From contig NC_063020.1 of the NCBI RefSeq assembly GCF_020509005.1, positions 2,108,001 to 2,172,000 of the forward strand: 64,000 nt of DNA. The letters are read 5' to 3'. Made by a program: the position numbers and the translations under genes. Positions 34,461-46,400 of the stretch are shown piece by piece; position 1 is the first letter of the stretch, and every line of letters begins with the position of its first letter. The notes under the pieces are model-generated. The model had not been told where the DNA came from, did no database searches, and saw only the letters and a program-made list of their open reading frames with translations. Source of the DNA: Fulvia fulva (lineage: Eukaryota > Ascomycota > Dothideomycetes > Mycosphaerellales > Mycosphaerellaceae).

Positions 34461-34564
34461 GCTTGGCTTTGCTTTATAACTTCGCCGCGCCTCGCGCTCC
34501 TCTTTCGTAGCTTCGTAGAACAACAACTATCTCATTCGGACCCTATAGTACGCGCGCCCTTACA
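34381..34564 (+). repeat. GypB 3' LTR
   Basis: This 184-bp LTR starts TGTCACGGGTAGCCCGCGAC. It differs from the 5' LTR at three sites by eye (C/T, C/T, A/G), each at a CpA or TpG position. Confidence 0.95.
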
Positions 34565-34569
34565 CTACT

Positions 34570-35120
34570 AATCTTAAGACTAGGATTTAAATACTAGCTT
34601 AAGATTGTTAATAACTTCTCTAGAAAGAAGTAGACCTTTCCTCTTAGAAAAAGAGAAGATGCTCTAGTTGCTCTCTAGAACTAGAAGATTAAAGGAGAGA
34701 GGAAATTATTAGCGTAGCTAAAAGTAGTAAGGCTTGATAATATAAAAGAACTTATTATATTAGTAAAGTAGTAGGAGAAGGATTTAGGGATTAGGCTCGA
34801 GCCGACTAAGGTATACAACTCTCTATAGAATAGACTAGTTGAGAGGTCAATACAAACCTTAGAGAACTCTATAAGAGCAATGCTTAAAGAGGCTAAAATG
34901 CCGGTTGAATTTTGGCCTAAAGCACTAGAGGCCCAAACTTATATAAGGAATAAACTACGAAATAGCCCGGATTACGATAGGTTTAAGGTTTTACTAGATA
35001 AGGCTTTTAATAGTATTAAACCGACTATTAACTATTTGAAAGTTTAGGGATGTAAATCTATTGTCTATATAGACACAAGATTCTAACCTTAATAGGCAAG
35101 AAGTAACAAGCTAATAAATA
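34570..35120 (+). pseudogene. Copia-2 integrase core, second part
   Basis: This is the integrase core of Copia-2 downstream of the GypB insertion. Readable motifs are NRLVERSIQTLENSIRAML (about 34825-34885), MPVEFWPKALEAQTYIRN (34900-34953) and INYLKV followed by GCKSIVYID near 35025-35075, the conserved C-terminal integrase block of copia elements. The copia frame runs to KLINIGKEEIY and then meets LINE-III sequence. The RT, RNase H and 3' LTR of Copia-2 are missing from the window. Confidence 0.85.
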
Positions 35121-35758
35121 TAGGCAAAGAAGAAATCTATTAAAGTAACTATAGAATCCTTTAATGTTTTAACTATTAATAGTACGGACATATTGCTCTA
35201 AATTATAGTAAAGCTATACTAGTCTACTCCTACTATACTAGTAATTACGCGACCTAAGAGTACTAAAAACGGAAGGAGGATATAAGATACGTAGTATATA
35301 GGAGAAAACACCTAGTATAGTCAAACTAATACCTAGATAGACTATTAGCTTAGTAGAGAGCGCGGGAAGCAAGGGTAATAACACTATCTAGGTTCCTAGT
35401 AGGTAAATAGGAACAACTAGAGAGAACTACCTACCTAAATAAGAGACCCCGGCTATAAGAGAAGCTATAAATAGTACTAGTAATAGGGAGACTAACGTTC
35501 TTATATAAGGTAGCGTAGAGCAATAGATAAATAAGAATTAACTAAATGATAGGGAGCTAACCCTAAAGGGAAGAATAGGAGGAGGGACGGGAAAACTAAT
35601 AGCAAGACTAATAGTAAGACTAAACGGACCTAGACACAAACATATCCTAATGCCTTATACTAGTAGACTATTAATCATTTAGTATAATATAAATAGAAGC
35701 AAAGACAAAGTCTAAAGAAGCTTTCTATAAGCCTTAGACCCGGAGGAATACTATATTA
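35118..35758 (+). mobile_element. LINE-III fragment (ORF1 end and ORF2 start)
   Basis: This fragment lies on the plus strand and corresponds to the reverse of about 58610-59250 in the full LINE-III. It starts in ORF1 just before the zinc knuckle (SNYRIL, then CFNY with Cys to Tyr) and continues past the ORF1/ORF2 junction to early ORF2 (IIQYNIN-like at 35672-35720). Its left junction with Copia-2 shares about 11 bases 'gaaatctatta' with LINE-III, as in microhomology-joined 5' truncation. Its right end is cut by the Copia-3 LTR. It is heavily RIPed. Confidence 0.85.
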
Positions 35759-35992
35759 TATTAAATAGGTACGAGTTACGTAGTAGTAGAAGACGGCGGA
35801 TTATACGAAAGACGAAGAAGGACCTAATAGGATAGCGTGTATCTATATACAGTATCGCCGGTGTTAGTGTAGGTAGATGCTAGGTGTCCGGATGTTTGCT
35901 AGCCTATAGGCTAGTAAACCCTAGTTACGTAATTTAGTCATATAACACACCTATACCTACATACTTGTCCTACGGCCTATATGTTCTTAACA
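35759..35992 (-). repeat. Copia-3 3' LTR (LTR-Y)
   Basis: This 234-bp repeat starts TGTTAAGAACATATAGGCCG on the minus strand and ends CGTACCTATTTAATA. It shares its last bases and the TGTTAAGA start with LTR-X, so the two copia families are related. Further copies lie at 41060-41293 and 43033-43266. Confidence 0.95.
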
Positions 35993-38900
35993 CTCCTACT
36001 CAGGCTATATGGTCTCCTACAATCCCTTTACGTAAGCTAGAGCTACCTTATAAAGTTTTAGAACTACTAGCTATTAAGGGGCTTTATCAACCTATTAGTA
36101 GCTATGTCCTTTATATAGTAGTAGTCTACTACAATCTTCTTCTACTACTAGAGATGTCTAACATAGTTATATACAACATCAATATGCTTTGACCTTTTAT
36201 ATATATAGGTATCTTTAATAAGTGTCAAAGCGGCTTAGTTATTACCTATAAGCTTGACTAGCCTTAGCTCGTTAATAGTGCCCTTACTTGCCCTTATACT
36301 CGGCTAGAAAGAGCTCTTTCCTACTAGTTCTAGGCACCCCATTTCCCTAAGGACAGCAGTAAGAAATTGTGACTACTTTACGGCTACGTTTATAGCTATA
36401 AACTTAGCTTCTATTATTAATCTTATAACAGACTTCTGCTTCCTACTTATCTAGGACATAGGTGATCTATAAAGGAACTACACGTATCCTAGAATTGAGA
36501 CTCTATCCACTTTGTCTATAGCGTAGTTAGAGTCCGAGTATCCCTAGAGATTGCCCCCTCCCTTTCTATATATAAGACCTAGGTCTAGGTACGACCGTAG
36601 GTATCGGGAGAGCTTCTTTAAAGCCTTTATATACTACTACGAGGGATTAGCAACAAATGAGCTAATTCTTCTAAGGGTGAATGCTAAGTCTGGCCTTGTT
36701 ATTATCATTAGCCACATCTAGGTACTATTATAGCTCTAGTAATCCTGTTTGTTATACCTCTTATCTATAGGTACCGTAGGCACTAAATGCTCGTAGCTCT
36801 CTATAGGTAAGTAGGTTAGCGTAGCCTTCTCTCTAGCTATGTTCATCTTAGCTAAGTTAGCGTAGATATAGTGTCCTTAATCAAGCTTTAAAGTGCCTTA
36901 GGACCTATCTCTTATAATCCTTATTCTAAGGATCTTCGTAGGTTTACTAAGATCTTTAATCTTAAACACTTTTCTAAGCTTAGCCTTAAACCACTAAATA
37001 TCTAATAGCTTCGGAGCTATAATAGGTATGTTATCTATATAGGTAAGGACTATAAGGTCTCTATCCGTATAGATAAGTAGGCATAGATCTACCTAGGACT
37101 AGGTAAATCTAATCTTCTCTAGCTTCGTAATATAGAGCTTGTTCTAGTCTCTAGCTACTTACTTAAGCCTATAAAGGCTTCGTAGGACCTTAAACACTAT
37201 ATTTAGAGGTGCTTCAACTCCTAGGGGTGGGATTATATAGATGTCTTTAAGAAGGCTACTTTAGGTAAAAGTATTATTCATATCTACTAGGTGCATCTCG
37301 AGATCTCTCTTATATACTACTACTATAAATACTCGGAGAGTATTATGTCTAACAGTAGGTATAAAGGTCTCTTTAAAGTCAACCCTATATTTCTATAAAA
37401 ACCCTCTTATAACTAGTCTTGCCTTGAACTTCTTAATAGCTCTACTAATCATTCTTTTCACATTAAAGACCTACCTAGAAGTAATTAGATTCGTACCCTT
37501 TGGCGGTATAACTACTTCCTAGGTGTTGTTGCTTACTAAGGCAATAAGTTTGTTCTCGATTGCCTCTCTCTATATATATCCCTATTCGGGGTCTCCTACG
37601 GCTACCTTATAGGACTTTAGGATTAGCACTTCCTACTAATAGGCTATAGCCTGCCTAACAGTAGCAAATATATGTTCTTCTACGTCGTTTAGAATCTCCT
37701 CTACCTAGCTTATTATAGGGTCTAGATAGAACATCTAGGCGATAAGAGCCTTATAGTATTTAGCCTTATACTCTTTAGAGTTATTATCTCCGTCCCCCCT
37801 TAACCTCTTATTACCTATAACCTAAGGTGGCGCTAGGTGTTCGGATAGGTCAAACTGAACGATATCTTCTTTTTCTTTTATTAGAGTACCCTGATCTCCA
37901 AACTTCTAGTATTCCCTAATGTCCTTTAGGGGAGGGGGAAGTTATATAGGTAGCGGTTGCTATAGTGTTAATGACTCGGGTAGGTTCTATATAGATCCAC
38001 CGTTGTCGGCCTTCGATAGTATTAAAACCGCCTTAATATTTTCTCCTAGCCTTCGTAACGGTGTTTCTAATAATCCCCTATCGGAAAATTTCGCCCTAAA
38101 GGGCTTCCTCCTAATAGGATTACGCTATAGCGCTCGACTCGGCTAGTTAGTAAAGGTGATACCAAGATCTATATCTCCTCCCTTCTTATTCTTAAACTAG
38201 TCGACGTGACTATACGCTTTTTAGCTTTTATGTCGGGATCCTAGAACAGCTATTGTTTTATAGTGTTTTCTAAGTAGCCTATAAACACGGCTTCTTTTCC
38301 TCGGTTTATTAACTTGTCTCTCCTTAAGCCTTAAGGTTAGGCTCTTAGGTCTATATAGACTATAGCTTTGTATCCCTAGACGCGTAAATAGTCGACTAAC
38401 GGTACTTAGCTAGTAAAGGCTTCTTCTATTAAAAGAGCAATACTATTAATGATCGGACTATTAGGTAGTCTGTTTCTAATTACAGTCTGTACTTATAAAG
38501 CTTCTAGCTAGAACTTAACTAGTATACTAGAGTCTTTAAGCATAGCCCGGACTATGTTCTTAGAGGCTTAAATTGACCTTTCTATAGGTCTATTTTAAAG
38601 AGAGTTATAGGCATCAGTTGTGTCTATCTAAGTACTAAACTCCTTCTCCTACTCTTTTAGTAAGGCGAGAATTTCCTTTATACTATTACTACGGATCGTA
38701 GACAGAAAGCACCTTAACTACCGTTCTACCTAGACCTTCTAATCCCGTAGGGCTGTAGGAGCGTCGCTCCTAGCCTTCAAAGGGATTACCCACTTCTTCC
38801 TAGAGAAGTTATCTATAATCTTAAGCCAATATTTGTATCCTAGCCTAGAGACTACGCCCTAAAAAGGCCTATAGATGTTAATAGAGATAAGGGCCAGCCT

Positions 38901-41044
38901 CTCCCCTTTTCTCTCTATAGTAGGTCCTTTGAACTTCCTTATTTTTATAAGGGAGCAGACCTTACAATTCTAGTGTTTAGAAGGAATAGGAATAGGATCT
39001 TTCTTATTAGTGACTCTATATAGGTTTCTTAGCAGTCCCTTACTAAGGTGTGTACATCTTCTATACTATAGCTCCTACTAATCTTCGGACCTAGTATTAG
39101 CTATAGCGGTACCGTCACGTTCTTAAGAGAGTATACTAGTATACTATAGCTTAAGAATTTCCGATATCGAGTAGATAAACGGTACTCCTCCTCGAAGTTT
39201 AGTCTAGATAACGGGTTTACTAGACAAGGATTTTAGGGCGAAACTAGGTAGTTAGATAGTAAACTGTTAGCTAAACTGATTCTACGAAACAATACTAACT
39301 CTAAGGCTAGGAACAAACAGGACATTTTCTAAGACAATCTACTTTCTAGAAGGACTACCTATTACTATACTTCCTATATATATAGCTTGTAGATAGCTAC
39401 CCCTAACCTTGATCTACTTCCTCTTTTAAAGAGGCTTTAGTGTCCTAAATAGTAAATCTTAGTTAGTTATATATAATGATATATAAGAGTCAAGCAACTA
39501 CTCGGACGAGGGGTACTTACCTTTAGCTTCTATAGTAGAATAGGCATCCTTATTAACATCATCATCCTCTAATAGTATCTTAGAGTCTAAGGCGTCTTCC
39601 TAGGTCGTATAGGCCCTTATAGGATTACTAGAGGAGGCCTTTAGCTTACGGCTCTCCTTTATCTACTTTATAAGGTCCGTTATTACCTTAAGGACATTAC
39701 GAAGGTTTAGTAATAATGACCTCCTACGAGGTAGTAACGGTTGTCTCTTAGTAGGGTAGGTAACCCTAGCTAGTTTGTCCTTGTTCCTAACAGCCTACTA
39801 AGCTATAGAAAGGTGTAGGCACTTGCTTATAAAATAGTTACTACCGTAGAGATAGTACGTAAGCTTGCCCTAGAAACCCTTCTTAGTAAACATAGCTATC
39901 CCTTAATAAATTATTGATTCTTACTTCTCCCTAAGAATTATAAGAATGTCTTATAGTAAGAGATTCACCTAGGCATCAATTGCATCGCGAATTGAGCTAA
40001 ATAAGTCTAGTAGAGCTACTAAGAGTTGCTAGATCTTTCTGTCCTTAGTCTTAATGTCTTGGAACTAAGGCGAGATTAAAACAGCCCTCCTTACAATTAA
40101 GCTAAGCTCCTACTAGGCGTTATCTATTAACTAGTCCTCTGTCATTACGAAATTGGTGTATTACTAAAGCAAACTTCTTCTAGTAGCGAGAAGTCTTCTC
40201 TTATATTTAGCTTTAGCCTATTCCTATAACTCCTTCGTATACCGGATCTCGTATATCATCTCTTAGTCATCTGTCGACAGACAGATATACATCTTATATA
40301 GGGCCGTTATATTGTACCGTCTATACAATGCCTTCCTTATCGCTTGATCTAAAGGAAGGGATAACTCCGATAATATAGAGGGTGTCGCTATAGATAGGGT
40401 TATAGCGGGAATGTCCGTAATAATTTCTTTGAGGACCTAGTTAACCTACTTTGATACTAGGTATATTCTTATTAGCTTGAACTATGTTTCGTAGTTCTCT
40501 CTTATTAGACGAGGTGCTACTCTCTTTCTTATAAACCTAGTCTCGTTCTCTATTTTTATAAGTTAAGGGACAGGTTAGCTACCCTTAGGTAAAAGGATAT
40601 ATTCGGTCGTACGCGATCGGATCGAAATAGGATAAACCGAACGCGAGGTTAATAGCGGAGAGGATAGCTATCCGCCGGGAAGAGGAGGAAAGTCGGTCGG
40701 TAAGGATCGTATTAGTACTAAGACACTATAGCGTAACTCTCTTAGTAGAGGGGGTTTCTAAGACACTACGGCTCTCTTAGAATAAACAGTTAGTCGATAC
40801 GAACGCGATGTCCGGAGAGCGACTCTTCTTAGTAAGCTCGCCTACTTGTCTAAGGTATTAGTATAGGCTCTCTAACTCGGAGTCTAATAGTGCCTTACTA
40901 GGCTCTTTTACGTCTTATATACACCTATAGCACGGCTATAGCTTCCTATATAAGGCGGGTACGGCCTCTAGTCTGCCTTCCTTTTGTTCTAAAGAGGAAT
41001 AACTCTAATACGACTTTATCGAGGGTAAAATACCGAGTTACTAA
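35993..41044 (-). pseudogene. Copia-3 gag-pol polyprotein gene
   Basis: This is a minus-strand coding region with many stops. RNase H shows SKHIDVVYNYV at about 36165-36200. RT reads YIDN at 37030-37041 in place of YVDD. The integrase C-terminal block (ARAMLKDSS, then NRLPNSPIINSIALLIEEAF, ending in GYKAIVYID) lies at about 38350-38600. The protease box near 39465-39500 reads LLDSYISLYIT, where Cys and His have become Tyr. Gag fills roughly 39500-40990 but no zinc knuckle was confidently read. RIP changes explain the stops. Confidence 0.85.
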
Positions 41045-41059
41045 CCCGGGCTTATAACC
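41045..41059 (-). other. Copia-3 primer-binding site (half-tRNA-iMet type)
   Basis: On the minus strand GGTTATAAGCCCGGG directly follows the 5' LTR, identical to the site in Copia-2. It is complementary, allowing one RIP change, to the initiator tRNA-Met anticodon stem-loop. Confidence 0.75.
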
Positions 41060-41293
41060 TATTAAATAGGTACGAGTTACGTAGTAGTAGAAGACGGCGG
41101 ATTATACAAAAGACGAAGAAGGACCTAATAGGATAGCATGTATCTATATATAGTATCGCTAGTATTAGTATAGGTAGATACTAGGTATCCGCATGTTTAC
41201 TAGCCTATAGGCTAGTAAACCCTAGTTACGTAATCTAGTTATATAACACACCTACACCTATATACTTGTCCTACGGCCTATATGTTCTTAACA
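41060..41293 (-). repeat. Copia-3 5' LTR (LTR-Y)
   Basis: This is the upstream LTR of Copia-3, 234 bp. It differs from the 3' LTR at several CpA/TpA-type positions. Confidence 0.95.
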
Positions 41294-42264
41294 GTTATAT
41301 ATAAGGAGGTATAGGAGTCGAGTACCTATTCGGAGGCCGGAAACTTGCCTTTTACTTTAGTAGTAGAATAAGCGACTTCGTCGTTATATATTTCCTTAGT
41401 ATCGCTTTCTCGGGAGGTATAGGCTCGTCTAGCCTTTACCTTTGTCTTATCCTTATTGTCGGATTAGCTTTTCCTATCCTTCTATTATCTCCTAGACTTC
41501 TTTAGAGCGTTCTAGGCTTTCTTCTTCTTTACGAACTCTTTTGCCGATTCTAGCTCTAGGTAGGATATAACTAGGTAGTTACCTTTATAGATAAAGTAGC
41601 CGCCTTTCCCCCCTTACCTCTAGGAGTATATAGCGGTCTCGCCTTTACCTTCTTAGATTCGCGATTCGTAGGATTAAAGTAGGACTATAGCGGATTCCTA
41701 TCCTAGATTCGGCTAGGCTAGTATAGTATCCCTCGTACTTATATAGACGTCCGGGAGGCTACTTAGTAGGTACTTAAACCTTCGGACGGGATCCTTATAG
41801 TAGGTCTCCTTACTATCTATTTCGGCGATCTATATAGATAGATTACCTAGATACGTCTATCCTTGTCTAATTGTCTAGTCGTCCGGTAGCTTAAAAGATA
41901 CTAGCTATCTTATAAGTACTACTACCTAGGCTTTATAGACTTTTCTATATTTTGTCTATAGAAGTTTCTAGATTTCTTTTGTATCTTATATATCTAGGAT
42001 CTCCTAGTTATCCTCCTTAGATAGGTATATAGAGATAGTATATCTCGCTATACCGTTTGCCTTTAAAGTGTTCTTAGATATAACGGAGTCCGGGAGGTTA
42101 GCTAATAAGTCGTCAATAACCTAGAAGACTTCCCGGCTTTCGAGATAGTCCCGTAGTATTACAAACTAGCGCTTCTAGTTCGTACGGGTAAGAGTAGGGC
42201 CTACCTTCCGGAGGCCCTCGTGACTTATTAAGTCTTCTATAGCAAAGGTAGCCTTAGATATATA
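41294..42264 (-). pseudogene. Copia-4 gag and start of protease
   Basis: This is a remnant of a third type of copia polyprotein on the minus strand. At 41294-41365 the translation reads GKFPASE, then VLDSYTSLYIT, the copia protease active site with Cys and His changed to Tyr. Upstream is gag, with a knuckle-like GGYFIYKGNY region near 41560-41600. It is cut on the left by Copia-3 and on the right by the tail of a LINE-II. Its gag does not visibly match that of Copia-2 or Copia-3. Confidence 0.7.
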
Positions 42265-42866
42265 GATTGATAGATATTTCATTAAGCTATTATAGTGCCC
42301 TTTAGCCTATATAGCTATACTATCTTGTTTTCGTATATATAGAGGGGAAACCGTATTAGTAAAAACCCCTCCTCCTTCCCGCCTATCTTTTCCCCCTCGT
42401 TATCGTCTTAGATTTCCCTTATTAAGGGTACGCTAGTGTTATAGGCCTACCCTAATCACTACCCTATCTATAACCCCCCTAGTTTCCGCCTCTTATCTAT
42501 CTACTCCTCCGTCTAGCTAGCGAGGCTAAACTACTAGAGGTATCCCTACTATAGTATCTACCGAGAGATTCGGCAAATGTTACCTTTATCCCTAATAATT
42601 GACTTATAGTCTCTCCTTCCCGCTTAGTACCTCTAATTTCCCCTACCTCTCGCCTACTACGGGCATTATAGTAGTATATATTCTAGGTTTTACGATAGGT
42701 AGCTACACTAGTAGGCTAGGCTTTAGATATCTAGTACACGTCTCCTAAATAGGTAGGCCCTTAATCTAATATATTCGGACCTAATTTAGATCGCTATACT
42801 TGCTTCGGCCCTTATTAGGTCCCTATATAGCTAGTAATTATGTCTCTAGAAGGCTCGGAGTACTGT
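42265..42866 (-). mobile_element. RIPed LINE-II, 3' part (continues at 63722)
   Basis: This is the 3' UTR and C-terminal end of ORF2 of a LINE-II, matching the un-RIPed copy at 11859-12465 with CpA and TpG replaced by TpA. It has a degenerate (GATA)n tail at its left edge. It is interrupted at 42866 by GypA-2, and the LINE resumes at 63722 in exactly the next position, separated by a 4-bp duplication (CTGT/CTAT). Confidence 0.9.
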
Positions 42867-43434
42867 TATAGACGACTAACTACCCTAGTAAGTAAGGGCG
42901 CGCCTAGTAACCTTAGGATAGTTTGCGCGTAGGTGTATATATTTGCCGGTCTACGGGCCGTAAAATATATATATAGTAGTCCTAAAAGATAATAAATCTA
43001 AAATTTTTAGATTCCCGTGTTTTCGCCTTATATATTAAATAGATACGAGTTATATAGTAGTAGAAGACGGCGGATTATACAAAAGACGAAGAAGGACCTA
43101 ATAGGATAGCGTATATCTATATATAGTATCGCCGGTGTTAGTGTAGGTAGATACTAGGTATCCGGATGTTTGCTAGCCTATAGGCTAGCAAACCCTAGTC
43201 ACGTGATCTAGTCACATGACACACTCACACCTACATACTTGTCCTACGGCCTATATGTTCTTAACATTATAGAGAGATTCCTTATAAATCCTAGCTTCCT
43301 ACTAAGGTCGCCTCCTAGCTATATATATCTCAGTAGTACCCCTATATATCCCCTACTACGTAATTAACCGTTAAAGGTTAACGAGATTCGACGCGCAAAT
43401 TTCAGGGTCTAAAGGGGCCCTTAGCTCGTTAACA
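42867..43434 (-). repeat. GypA-2 3' LTR, split by solo LTR-Y
   Basis: LTR parts 42867-43032 and 43267-43434 flank a copia LTR. A palindrome AATCTAAAA-T-TTTTAGATT lies in the left part near 42995-43015 and is also present in the intact LTR at 63521-63539. The polypurine tract TAGGGGAGGATA (minus strand) adjoins at 43435-43446. Confidence 0.9.
43033..43266 (-). repeat. Solo LTR-Y
   Basis: This 234-bp copia LTR is flanked by the 5-bp duplication TTATA (43028-43032 and 43267-43271) with no internal sequence. It is less RIPed in its right half than the Copia-3 LTRs. It keeps a perfect 18-bp palindrome GCTAGCCTATAGGCTAGC (43172-43189) and the motifs CACGTG (43200-43205) and CACATG (43213-43218). 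Confidence 0.95.
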
Positions 43435-46400
43435 TATCCTCCCCTATTACAAAACTGTCCCTAGTTTCACCTCCGCTACGCTAATATAGACTAAGAAACT
43501 ATACCTATAAGTTATACGTAAAGAAGGCGGATCCGGCGTCTAGTTAAGTAGTTAGTCTAGAGATATTAAGAAGATCGTTAGTTTATTCTATAAGGGCTAA
43601 GGAGGCTAAGTCAAAGTCTAGTCTTTATAGTAAGCCTACTCTTAAATTAAGAATATAGCCTAGAACTCGGTTAAGTACGCTAGAAACTAGGTACTAGAAC
43701 TAGAAGCTAGTCAAACTAAGGTTAGAAACTAAAACTACTAAGTGAACTCCTTACGCCTAAGAAAAATAAATAATAGAGTCCTATCCCTCCTTTGACCTAA
43801 ATCCTAGTGAATTTGGCTATCTCCTCCGTAGTAAGGTTATAAGGCCGTACCTATAGTCTCGTCGGCTTAGATTCTAGTTCCGGAAGTGTAGTAGCCCTAT
43901 TAATACCTATTAGAAGTATATCGTCATCCTCTTTATCGTTAGATCCGGACGTAGTAGGTCTGTTCTTATTCGGAAGATCGCCCTTTTCGACATTCTCGAC
44001 ATTAACCCTATCCTCTAGCGCTATAATGTCTTTAGCGTTAGGAAGATTAAGCTCCGGGTCCGGTCTTAACTATAGGATTAGCTTCAGGTTCTCTCGGGCT
44101 TATATACCCTTTAACCTCGTACTATTAAGCTCTTCGAGGACGTATATACCAAACCCCGAGTACACCTTAGCTATACGATACGGCCTAAGCTAGCGGTACC
44201 TAATCTTTCTAGATAGGTTATCCTTATACGGCTTGTCGAACTTGACTATAAGATCTCCGACCTAGAACCCCTAGAAGTTAATACTACGTTTAGTATCGAA
44301 GTATTCCTTACTTAGGACACGAAGCCTTACTCTTTATAACTACAACTCCTAAAGACTTATATCCCGTACCTATAACTAACGCGCCCGAATAGCTAATAGC
44401 TCCTCCGTTAATTTAATAGATCCCTATTAATAGTTCGCCTATATCGGGTATTCTACCTCGATCGGGAGAATAGTACGATAGCTATATAGAACCTCCGCCG
44501 GCGTTATACCCGTAATTCTAGATACCGTAGTTCTATTAGCCTAAAGTACCGTAGTAATCTATCGTTCCTAGGACTTATAGGTGTTCTTAGTAAGCTTAGC
44601 TAATGTAGCTAGAATAGGTCGATGTCCTACTTCTATAGTTATATTTAACTACGGATAGTAGGGTAAGATCCGGATGTACTTAATACCTATACTAATAAGT
44701 ATTCTCTCTACCTCCCCTTCGTTAATACTAGCGTTATTAAGCACAATCTTATAGTAGTATCTATACCGGCTAAACACTATCTCGTATAGGAACTTAGTAA
44801 TCGCCCGCGAATTTAGAGGCTTCCGTACGACCTTCGCCTTAATCTACCTACTTAGAGCTTCTCGGGCGATAAGTAAGTACCCGTTTCTATACACGTAGAC
44901 GGGATCGTAGTACCACCTCTCTCCTATAACCTACTAAGTCGATAAGTACATTTCTCCTACTCTCTAGTTGCCTTCGCGAAAGTTATAAGGAGTACAAGTC
45001 CTTACCTAATTCGATACGTCGGAGAAGTAGCCCTCCTAGTAATACCGGCTAGTAATAAGATTATATACTAGCTCTATACTCCGGTAACTATACTTTTCGG
45101 AACAGTACATTACGATCTCTTTCTAAGCATCATTATCGTCTACTACTAGCTATATCGGTGCACCCCTTCGCCGCTAATAAAATAAGAGCTTGTCTCTTAA
45201 GTAGTACCGAGGACTCTTCTTAACGAGGTTTCGATACTTAGCCCGGGTGACCCCTTCCGGTCGTATTCGATATTCTAGATTATAAGCTATAAGCTCGGAA
45301 TTGTTACTATACTAGGGTTCGAGGAGTCGTTTACGCTCTAGAATAACGGGGAAAGTGTTAACTAGCTCGGCGTAACGGAAGAACTTGTCGTCAATTATCT
45401 TATTAATGTTATCGTTAGGTTCCGTAAGCTCCTTAGCTATAGGTAGTTTACGAGATAGTATATCCGGTCCGGAGTACTTCTTCCTATCGACATACCTTAC
45501 TTTAAAGGTAAATAGCCGGATCTAAGTAACCTACCTTACTATTATAGAGTTTAGAATATCGGATACTAGCCGATTTAACTACTATAATAGCGTTTTAGTA
45601 TCAACTTCGAGGATAAAGTCTACTCCTACGAGGTAGCGCTATACCTTCTTAAGGCCCTTTAGTACTCCGAGGCACTCCCGCTTTCCTATATCGTACTTAG
45701 CCTTGTTTACGTTCTAGGTACCGCTCTTATACCTTACCGGGTGTCTTCGTCGAGTATTATCTAGTAATTCCTACGATATTATATAACCCTACCTAATACT
45801 ACTCGCGTTAACAGAAACGAAGATCCTACTAGCTCCTAGGGCGTAGGAGATAGTTACTAACGCTAGTACTATTACTAAGAATCTTACTAGGTTCTCTTTC
45901 GAGAACTGCTTATTCTTAGTCTAGACAAACTCGACGTCCTTCCTTAAAAGCTTATATATTAGCCGAGCAACGATTACGAACTAGGGGACCTAAATCCGGA
46001 AGTAAATATAGATCCTAATATAAACTCGAACGTCCTTTACGTACTTTAGGGTTAGCTAGTTCAAGATCTTAGCTACTACCTTATAATCTAGATAGTAGCC
46101 GCTCGGGCTAGTAATATAGTCTACAATCTTTAGGGTCTTATAAAGCTACTACGACTTCTCCCCTACGACTACCGCTCCGGCCCTCTCTAGGTCCGTAAGA
46201 ATAAGATCAAGGGATATAATATATTCTACGGCCTATCGTCGAAGGCTAGGCCCTACCTTAGCGTTACTATAGTCCTTAGTAGGACCTTTTACGCCGATAT
46301 CGTTAAGAAATAGTTTTGCTCGGTAAGAAATATAGTCTATTAACACCTTAGTTACTACCCGTATAAACTAAGTAACTAAGTTTGTCGTACCCTATAGTAA

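Larger units (their letters stand above)
27343..34564 (+). mobile_element. GypB, chromodomain Ty3/gypsy retrotransposon, complete ends
   Basis: This 7222-bp plus-strand element lies in the Copia-2 integrase gene, flanked by the 5-bp duplication CTACT (27338-27342 and 34565-34569). The 184-bp LTRs at 27343-27526 and 34381-34564 differ by eye at only three positions, all of CpA/TpA or TpG/TpA type. Gag occupies one frame and pol the -1 frame. A polypurine tract GGGAGGGGGGGTAC lies at 34367-34380. RIP is lighter than in GypA or GypC, but stops are still present. Confidence 0.95.
35759..41293 (-). mobile_element. Copia-3, Ty1/copia retrotransposon with both LTRs
   Basis: This minus-strand element of 5535 bp has 234-bp LTR-Y copies at 35759-35992 and 41060-41293, a primer-binding site at 41045-41059 and a polypurine GAGTAGGAG next to the left LTR. 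Gene order on the minus strand is gag, protease, integrase, RT, RNase H. It is heavily RIPed. No target duplication is visible: the left flank is LINE-III, the right flank is the protease region of another copia. A deletion or recombination has probably altered the edges. Confidence 0.9.

Noticed and set aside
2272..35100. Frequent in-frame TAG codons suggesting a reassigned stop codon
   Set aside because: TAA stops from CAA occur too, Cys and His become Tyr in the same genes, and un-RIPed copies of the same families use CAG and TGG with no internal TAG. RIP explains the pattern.
41294..42264. Copia-4 as the missing 5' half of Copia-1, split by everything in between
   Set aside because: Both are minus strand, but the integrase part is missing and the gag does not resemble that of the LTR-X family Copia-2. 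It cannot be supported.
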